A stretch of 26,426 nt of DNA from a virus. The stretch's first letter is position 1; every line of letters begins with the position of its first letter. The notes beneath the pieces were generated by a model. The model saw only the letters and a program-made list of their open reading frames with translations, was not told the origin of the DNA and did no database searches. Positions 21,730 through 26,426 of this stretch are shown in pieces. The position numbers and the translations under genes were made by a program. The stretch is taken from the IMG/VR virus record IMGVR_UViG_3300027851_000116, positions 1 to 26,426 of that record; one strand, given 5' to 3'.

Positions 21730-22217
21730 GACCTCGCCTTGCACGTTATGCTGCTGCTGGTGTCCTGCTGTTGACTGTAGCTGGTGTGGCTCACGCCACC
21801 CCGATAGCGTCAGAAACAGGCCCGCCTAATGGCCTATCTGTGCAGGGTGATAGGATCACACCACCCCACACCCCAAAATGGCTCAGGGGTGCTTTAAAAG
21901 CGCGTGAGTGCATACTCTATAGGGAGTCTCGCGGTAACTATCGCTCTAGGAATCATGTCGCGTTCGGTGCCTATCAACTGATCCGCTCATCGTGGGATAT
22001 TACCGCTGAGCGTGAAGGCTTGACACGTCTGATCGGGGTGCGCCCCGATAGGGCCAGTAGGGCGGACCAGGATCGTATCTATTTCGCCGCATGGAAACAT
22101 GGTAATGGGCGTTTCTATTGGTCGGCTCGTTGGGGTGCCCCCTATGCTTGTTACCCGAATGATACGAAGCCGATGCGTGCCAGTGGTTGTACCGATTACG
22201 AGAAGAAGGGAAACTAG
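21726..22217 (+). CDS. Exported lysozyme/transglycosylase-like enzyme, 163 aa
   Basis: GTG 21726 overlaps the previous stop. Residues 1-24 are a Sec-type signal peptide: basic start (MRPRLARYAA), hydrophobic core (GVLLLTVAGVA) and an AHA cleavage site. The mature part has ECILYRESRGNYRSRN and AFGAYQLIRSSWD, the pattern of the lysozyme/soluble transglycosylase and Rpf group, with E67 in RESRG as likely catalytic acid. RPDRASRADQDRIYFAAWKH and WSARWGAPYACY follow. C62, C142 and C155 could form a disulphide outside the cell. It would cut peptidoglycan outside the membrane after export without a holin. It may serve lysis, or wall loosening. No holin or amidase gene is recognisable near by. Confidence 0.75.
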   Translation: MRPRLARYAAAGVLLLTVAGVAHATPIASETGPPNGLSVQGDRITPPHTPKWLRGALKARECILYRESRGNYRSRNHVAFGAYQLIRSSWDITAEREGLTRLIGVRPDRASRADQDRIYFAAWKHGNGRFYWSARWGAPYACYPNDTKPMRASGCTDYEKKGN

Positions 22218-23117
22218 ATGACTGAGGTAGTGATTTTCAGGGGACCCCCAGGGTCCGGCAAGAGCACGCACATTCGCAACACGATGACTGAGCGTGACGC
22301 GCGTATCAACAATGATGACCTTGTGGGGTCTATGTTCACCGGTTCGCGTCGCAAGGGGCAGGGTGCTATCTTGCACGAGCTACGCCTAGCGATGCTCAGC
22401 AGTCTGTTGAAGCAGGATCTTGATCGGGTGTTTGTAGATAACACGAATCTGCGCTTGTCTACGGTGAACGCTCTCGCCATGTGCGCATACAAGGGCGGGC
22501 ACACTGTAGTGGTGGATGATCGTTTCCTGCATACGCCCCTTGAGGTGTGCTTGTATCAGAATGAGCAGCGTGACAAGTCTGCTCGTGTGCCTGATGATGT
22601 GGTGAGGAAGATGCACGCGGAGGCTGGTAAGTTGAAGCCCTATGTGTCGCGTGACTATCCTCCTGAGCGCATGTATGTGCCTGACGCGAGTCTGCCGCCT
22701 GCGGTGATGTTTGACCTTGACGGTACACTGGCTGAGAAGCATGAGGGTCGCGGTATTTACGACATCTCTAGCGTGCACTTGGATTTGCCGCGCGCGAACG
22801 TGGTGAACCACTATTGGGGGGTTGTGAGGGACCAGTTTACTAACATACAACCGATCTTTCTGTCAGGTAGGGACGAGTCCTGCCGTGAGCAAACAGAGGA
22901 TTGGTTAACGGAGCACTTAAGTGTGAGGCATCCGATCTTGTTTATGCGCCCCGCTGGGGACGTGCGCCCAGACTTCGTAGTGAAGCACGAGATTTTCCAT
23001 GAGCATGTCGCCCCGAGCTGGAATGTGCTGTACTGCCTGGATGACCGCAATCAGGTGGTCGATATGTGGAGGCGTATCGGTGTGGAATGTTGGCAAGTTC
23101 AAGCGGGGAACTTCTAA
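22218..23117 (+). CDS. pnkp: T4 Pnkp-like polynucleotide 5'-kinase / 3'-phosphatase, 299 aa
   Basis: The enzyme makes broken RNA ends ligatable: the N-terminal kinase phosphorylates 5'-OH ends and the C-terminal phosphatase removes 2',3'-cyclic or 3' phosphates. The P loop is GPPGSGKST (residues 9-17). R118 aligns with T4 R126. The HAD phosphatase motif is DLDGTLA (166-172; D166 and D168), with LSGRDES at 215-221 and LDDRNQVVDMWRRIGVECWQ at 274-293, nearly identical to the end of T4 Pnkp from memory. Length (299) matches T4 (301). By eye the T4 R38 position is V36 here, the segment reading NNDDLVGSM; this should be checked. ATG 22218 directly follows the previous stop. The RNA ligase gene starts on its last base. 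Confidence 0.92.
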   Translation: MTEVVIFRGPPGSGKSTHIRNTMTERDARINNDDLVGSMFTGSRRKGQGAILHELRLAMLSSLLKQDLDRVFVDNTNLRLSTVNALAMCAYKGGHTVVVDDRFLHTPLEVCLYQNEQRDKSARVPDDVVRKMHAEAGKLKPYVSRDYPPERMYVPDASLPPAVMFDLDGTLAEKHEGRGIYDISSVHLDLPRANVVNHYWGVVRDQFTNIQPIFLSGRDESCREQTEDWLTEHLSVRHPILFMRPAGDVRPDFVVKHEIFHEHVAPSWNVLYCLDDRNQVVDMWRRIGVECWQVQAGNF

Positions 23118-24184
23118 TGACCAAACTGAGTGCACTGTTCCCACCCGCTGACCTAGCGCGGGCAGTCTTGGACGGCTACGTGCGCGTACAAACGCACCCT
23201 ACGCTCCCCTGGTCCATCTTCAACTACACCGACAAGGCGAGTTGGGAGAACTATTGGACCCCCGTCACATTGCAGTGTCGCGGGCTTGTCATAGACGATA
23301 AGGGTAACATTATTGCCCGCCCGTTTCCCAAGTTCTTCAACTACGGCCAGCCTGGCGCTGCCGATATTGGTTTGGAGGATGAGATTGTGGCGTTCGACAA
23401 AGCTGACGGTAGTCTTGGTATTTTGTTGCCGAATGGGGAGGTGTGCACGCGGGGTAGTTTCACGTCCGAGCAGGCCGTGTGGGCTACTACTTGGTGGAAG
23501 GAGACTCGCGGTAGTCGCATGATCCACCCTGATATCACACAGCTCTTTGAGATTGTGTATCCGGGGAACCGTATCGTGATCGACTACGGGGACATTGAGG
23601 GGCTAATTGCGCTGGGTTCTATTCACATCGAGACGGGCGACTTCTCGCCACCGTTGCAGCGCAGTGTTTCCGAGTACAGGGTGGTTGCACAGTTCCCTCA
23701 CAGGACACTACAGCACGCCCTCTCAGCCCCACCTAGGGCTAACGCCGAGGGACTTGTCATCTGGAAGCCAAGCACGAATGAGCGTGTAAAAATCAAGTAC
23801 GACGAATATGTACGTTTGCACAAGTTCCTTACGGGTGTGAATGAGCGCCACATTTGGGAAGTACTCGCAGCTAACGGTGACACTGCTGTAGCCTTTAGCG
23901 GCGCTCCTGACGAGTTCCACGCTTGGATTAAGCAAGTCTCTGATCGTTTGTTGGCTGAGTTTGATGCGATGCACGATAAGGTAACAGTGGAATACTTGAC
24001 GATTGTGCGTGAGCTGCCATTCGTGCACGAAAGGAAGGTGTTTGTGGAGCAGGTGATTGACCGGCAAGACAAGGCTTTCCTGTTCGCCCTCTATGATGGG
24101 AAGCAGGTTGATGCTATGATTTGGCGTATGCTCAAGCCTAAAGGTGGGGCCACATTTAGAAAGGTAGACTCGGATGCAGACTAA
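23117..24184 (+). CDS. rnlA: T4 Rnl1-like RNA ligase, 355 aa
   Basis: It seals RNA 5'-phosphate to 3'-OH using ATP, completing repair after Pnkp. Motif I is KADGS (K95 the likely adenylated lysine). RGLVIDDKGNIIARPFPKFF (55-74) is the typical Rnl1 segment before it. FEIVYPGNRIV (144-154) fits motif III or IIIa, EGLVIW (211-216) motif IV, and VKIKYDEY (224-231) motif V. The helical C terminus of about 120 residues corresponds in size to the tRNA-specific domain of T4 Rnl1 (374 aa), but I cannot align it by eye. ATG 23117 overlaps the Pnkp stop by one base (TAATG), so both are made from one message. All expected catalytic motifs are present. Confidence 0.92.
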   Translation: MTKLSALFPPADLARAVLDGYVRVQTHPTLPWSIFNYTDKASWENYWTPVTLQCRGLVIDDKGNIIARPFPKFFNYGQPGAADIGLEDEIVAFDKADGSLGILLPNGEVCTRGSFTSEQAVWATTWWKETRGSRMIHPDITQLFEIVYPGNRIVIDYGDIEGLIALGSIHIETGDFSPPLQRSVSEYRVVAQFPHRTLQHALSAPPRANAEGLVIWKPSTNERVKIKYDEYVRLHKFLTGVNERHIWEVLAANGDTAVAFSGAPDEFHAWIKQVSDRLLAEFDAMHDKVTVEYLTIVRELPFVHERKVFVEQVIDRQDKAFLFALYDGKQVDAMIWRMLKPKGGATFRKVDSDAD

Positions 24185-24590
24185 GACGAAGATGCGCACG
24201 ATAGACAAGCAGGAAGCAATCACGCTCTTGGAGCGTGCCGTTGCTGAGCGTGGTGCGGACTGGGTGTACCCCAGGTACGCGAAATGCTGCTATACTGTGT
24301 CTGGTGATTCGCGTATCGGGCGGGAACTTGGCTACGCGGTTGGTGAAACCGGCCCGGCGTGCATGGTCGGCTTGGCCCTATCGTACGCGATACCGAGCGA
24401 GCTGGATGCCGCTGTGGACGAAGATGCGTTTGTCTCCGTGAACGGAAACGGGGTCCAGGTGTTGGCGAAAGCATTACGAAAGCAGGGCGTGCGCGTCACG
24501 AAAGATGCGCTAGAACTTATGAATGCCGTACAGGATAGGCAGGATGGGCGCAAGCCTTGGGGTCAAGCATTGCAGCAGGCAATGCTATGA
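24174..24590 (+). CDS. Conserved phage protein of unknown role, 138 aa
   Basis: ATG 24174 overlaps the ligase end by 11 bases and has AAAGG about 8 bases upstream; ATG 24192 is a possible shorter start. The product has an N-terminal helix (KQEAITLLERAVAERGADWV), then YPRYAKCCYTV, then GPACMVGLALSYA and PSELDAAVDEDAF, with a C-terminal helix (GVQVLAKALRKQGVRVTKDA). The arrangement RG..YVY...C.Y....P.C.VG.AL is one I remember from many actinophage and actinobacterial small proteins without function. Its place directly after the repair pair makes it worth testing as a partner. Confidence 0.75.
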   Translation: MQTKTKMRTIDKQEAITLLERAVAERGADWVYPRYAKCCYTVSGDSRIGRELGYAVGETGPACMVGLALSYAIPSELDAAVDEDAFVSVNGNGVQVLAKALRKQGVRVTKDALELMNAVQDRQDGRKPWGQALQQAML

Positions 24591-24772
24591 GCGAGCTAAC
24601 TGGTGGCTACTGGCGTGACGACCCCAACAGGCCAGACCCAAACGTGCGCAAATGCAAAACCTGTCTAGAATCATGGGCACCGTATTCTATGCAACCGTCA
24701 GGGCAGCCTGTGGTGGGTCCTCCAGTGGACTACACGTGTATCACTTGCCGGACTGTGAAGGCTGGTGTGTGA
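24587..24772 (+). CDS. Zinc-ribbon-like protein, 61 aa
   Basis: ATG 24587 overlaps the previous TGA (ATGA). The product reads MSELTGGYWRDDPNRPDPNV, RKCKTCLESWAPYSMQPSGQ and PVVGPPVDYTCITCRTVKAG plus one residue. CKTC and CITC are 29 residues apart, the classical two-knuckle zinc ribbon spacing. It ends on the A of the next ATG. The role is unknown; nucleic acid or RNA polymerase binding is common for this fold. Confidence 0.7.
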   Translation: MSELTGGYWRDDPNRPDPNVRKCKTCLESWAPYSMQPSGQPVVGPPVDYTCITCRTVKAGV

Positions 24773-24984
24773 TGGAGCTGATAGACCTACAGCCAAGCGT
24801 GTTGCAGGATCTGCGGGGTGAGCCTACGACTGAGTGCGTGTGCGGGAGTGAACTGTTCTATGCACTGGTCGGTTTCGATAGGGACACTCGCCTGGTGGGT
24901 TGGTATGCGCTTGACTTGCATTGTGCGGAGTGTGGTACGCTGTGCACTGCGCCCACGCCCGTGGACAATGGAAGGGAAGTGTAG
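24772..24984 (+). CDS. Zinc-ribbon-like protein, 70 aa
   Basis: ATG 24772 overlaps the previous TGA. The product reads MELIDLQPSVLQDLRGEPTT, then ECVCGSELFYALVGFDRDTR and LVGWYALDLHCAECGTLCTA. CxC and CxxC pairs 29 residues apart enclose a beta hairpin, so a zinc ribbon is likely. It is followed by GTG of the next gene overlapping its TAG. Confidence 0.65.
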   Translation: MELIDLQPSVLQDLRGEPTTECVCGSELFYALVGFDRDTRLVGWYALDLHCAECGTLCTAPTPVDNGREV

Positions 24985-25250
24985 TGGACCACAACCCAAG
25001 TGAGCAGCTTTGCCCAGCGAACAATAAGACGGCGTCACTGTTCATCACTATCGCGCGTGAACGCGGTGAGGGAGACATCACTGACGAATTCTGCGAGTGC
25101 TCCCTCATCCGCGCCGCCCGTCAGCCACTACTCGATGCGGTAGACGCCGCTATCGACGGATGGGAATACCCCGCCGATGGTCCACGTAACTACAGCGAAT
25201 CAATCAGCTCAGCCCTCGCCCCGTACCGCAACCAAGGAGACCCGAAATGA
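24984..25250 (+). CDS. Unknown protein, paralogue of the last gene, 88 aa
   Basis: GTG 24984 overlaps the previous TAG. The product starts MDHNPSEQLCPANNKTASLF, then EFCECSLIRAARQPLLDAVD and AAIDGWEYPADGPRNYSESI. It shares DHNP.E..CPAN, FC.C.LI, AID.W and P....Y...I..I/L..PYR/PFRE with the incomplete gene at 26104, so the two are duplicates. Base use turns C-richer here than in the genes before. An ATG at 25247 overlaps its end. Function unknown; paired cysteines could hold metal. Confidence 0.7.
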   Translation: MDHNPSEQLCPANNKTASLFITIARERGEGDITDEFCECSLIRAARQPLLDAVDAAIDGWEYPADGPRNYSESISSALAPYRNQGDPK

Positions 25251-25588
25251 GCACGGATCTGATTCAAGTGGGTGTGTGGGTGACGGACGACGAGATTCAA
25301 GGCTTGGTCGTGTCATCCAGTAAGTCCGGACTAGTCGCGGTGCGGGCGCCCGGTCGCGGTCCGGCCTGTGACTTCGTTGCTGAGGAATTTCTACGACCAG
25401 CTCCGATGCCTGAGCCGCCGTTGAGTTCAATCTTGGAACTGCCGATGAACCTGCCGGTGATCCGTGAGGTGTTCTCCCGCTTCGGTGAGGGCTGGTACTC
25501 GACATATGGCGATAGATGCCGAGAGTGGACAGACCTGAACCTAGGCACCCCCGAGCGTCCGGTGACTGTCGTGAGGTGGGGCCGATGA
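25247..25588 (+). CDS. Unknown protein, 113 aa
   Basis: ATG 25247 overlaps the previous TGA. The product starts MSTDLIQVGVWVTDDEIQGL and continues VVSSSKSGLVAVRAPGRGPA, with a proline-rich centre (RPAPMPEPPLSSILELP) and an aromatic, charged end (RFGEGWYSTYGDRCREWTDL). It appears to be a small beta-rich protein with one linker. No family recognised. The next gene overlaps by four bases (ATGA). Confidence 0.7.
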   Translation: MSTDLIQVGVWVTDDEIQGLVVSSSKSGLVAVRAPGRGPACDFVAEEFLRPAPMPEPPLSSILELPMNLPVIREVFSRFGEGWYSTYGDRCREWTDLNLGTPERPVTVVRWGR

Positions 25589-26022
25589 CTGACACGGCAT
25601 CACGGCGGGCACGGCACGACGAGTACCTGGACGAGTGGCTGAGTTCACAAATGCTCGGCTACGTCCTGCCCGCATGGGAGATGGGTCAGGGCCGGTGCAG
25701 TTTCAAACACGCCGAGATCCTCGCGCTGATCAAACTTGTAGCTGACCGTGAGTACGAGCGGGGCGAGAAGGCAGCCACCGAACGGGCTGCGGGGCCGCAC
25801 TCAACACCCGAAGGTCATGCCGCTGCAATCGCCGACACGCACACATCGCACGTTCTCAAAGGATTCGGCTACCTCATTCAGTGCGAGTGGTGTCCTGAGA
25901 CGTTTTTTGCGCCGACGAAGCGTGAAGCGATGGAGCGATTCAGGGCGCATGAGCAGCGAATGTTCGACCTCGCTGACGCCATCCGTGCGGCTGGACCAGA
26001 CAAGGGGAGGGAAAGCGAATGA
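25585..26022 (+). CDS. Unknown helical protein with a C-terminal C-x2-C...H motif, 145 aa
   Basis: ATG 25585 overlaps the previous TGA and is preferred over upstream in-frame codons inside the neighbouring gene. Helical segments include RARHDEYLDEWLSSQMLGYV and CSFKHAEILALIKLVADREY. Near residues 100-125 IQCEWCPETFFAPTKREAME is followed by RFRAHEQR, giving C-x2-C-x17-H, perhaps with another ligand. The design resembles small DNA- or RNA-binding fingers. The next gene overlaps by four bases. Confidence 0.7.
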   Translation: MTDTASRRARHDEYLDEWLSSQMLGYVLPAWEMGQGRCSFKHAEILALIKLVADREYERGEKAATERAAGPHSTPEGHAAAIADTHTSHVLKGFGYLIQCEWCPETFFAPTKREAMERFRAHEQRMFDLADAIRAAGPDKGRESE

Positions 26023-26111
26023 AGTGTCGTTCATGTAATGCCGACATATCCGAGCACGTGGGCTCCACGCTTTGCGTGATGTGTGATCCGGAGGTGGATT
26101 CCAATGACTGA
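26019..26111 (+). CDS. Zinc-knuckle micropeptide, 30 aa
   Basis: ATG 26019 overlaps the previous TGA, and the gene overlaps the next ATG by eight bases. The product is MKCRSCNADISEHVGSTLCV followed by MCDPEVDSND. CRSC and CVMC are 13 residues apart, a compact zinc ribbon. The size makes it easy to miss, but the double overlap and cysteine pairs support it. Confidence 0.65.
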   Translation: MKCRSCNADISEHVGSTLCVMCDPEVDSND

Positions 26112-26426
26112 TCACAATCCCGCTGAGCCGGACTGCCCAGCCAACTCCCTCGATCCGCTGCTGCAACATCACGCCGAGTCGTTCTGTCAATGCGCTCTTA
26201 TCGTCAAGGTTCTCCGCCGTGGTGTGGAGTCACGCCCGAACTCGCTGAGCAAACTCATCACTGCTATCGACGCATGGATTGAGAACCCACGCACTCCCAT
26301 CTCGGAATCCAATTACGCCGCGATTCATCAAATCGTTGGCCCATTTCGGGAGCAAGTAGAAGCCGTGGGTTCACGACAGGGAGCGGGGGACGAGCCGTTC
26401 AGCGACGAGCACGAGGGTCACGAGGG
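26104..26426 (+). CDS. Partial unknown protein, paralogue of the gene at 24984 (runs off the right edge)
   Basis: ATG 26104 opens a frame with no stop before the window ends, giving at least 107 residues. It starts MTDHNPAEPDCPANSLDPLL, then ESFCQCALIVKVLRRGVESR and KLITAIDAWIENPRTPISES. The same order of DHNP.E..CPAN, FC.C.LI, AID.W and a proline-tyrosine end occurs in the gene at 24984. It has an additional acidic, glycine-rich C-terminal part (GAGDEPFSDEHEGHEG at the edge). Function unknown. Confidence 0.7.
   Translation, partial: MTDHNPAEPDCPANSLDPLLQHHAESFCQCALIVKVLRRGVESRPNSLSKLITAIDAWIENPRTPISESNYAAIHQIVGPFREQVEAVGSRQGAGDEPFSDEHEGHE

Overview
The window is part of a double-stranded DNA phage (or prophage) genome from an actinobacterial host. 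Phage: a terminase, portal, scaffold, N4-gp56-type capsid protein and head-tail adaptor lie in order on one strand. Actinobacterial: there is a WhiB-type Fe-S regulator gene, GTG/TTG starts are frequent, and base content is fairly GC-rich by eye. I cannot name the host genus or phage cluster. The contig is cut through a gene at both edges.

Layout. Positions 1-16841 are read leftward (minus strand) as the virion module. In order of transcription it holds: large terminase with a fused HTH-like N terminus, portal, four small proteins, a 1602-residue virion-type protein, three medium proteins (243, 311 and 333 aa), a structured non-coding gap of 328 bases, scaffold, major capsid protein, a hairpin terminator candidate, a small connector candidate, a fibre/decoration-like protein, a 109-aa protein, a head-tail adaptor, and the start of another structural gene. 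Most genes overlap by 1-8 bases.

Positions 16842-17760 are a gene-free divergent control region. It carries a hairpin-rich segment bounded by a 10-bp direct repeat, AT-rich DNA with two DnaA-box-like 9-mers, and four copies of a TTAGGNTACCCT operator-like motif: three before the rightward genes and one inverted copy before the terminase gene. The G/T-rich strand also switches here, which fits divergent transcription and perhaps an origin.

Positions 17761-26426 are read rightward. This arm is a tightly overlapped string of small genes, many encoding very small cysteine-pair (zinc-ribbon-like) proteins. Recognisable members are a protein with an 18-unit four-residue repeat, a WhiB-like regulator, an exported lysozyme/transglycosylase-like enzyme, and a complete RNA-repair pair: a T4 Pnkp-like 5'-kinase/3'-phosphatase followed directly by a T4 Rnl1-like RNA ligase. 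That pair is the clearest functional system in the window and suggests defence against host tRNA-cutting nucleases. A 172-base run of four strong hairpins (19801-19972) sits between two gene blocks and looks like an undescribed phage structured RNA. The right end holds two diverged paralogues (24984-25250 and 26104-end).
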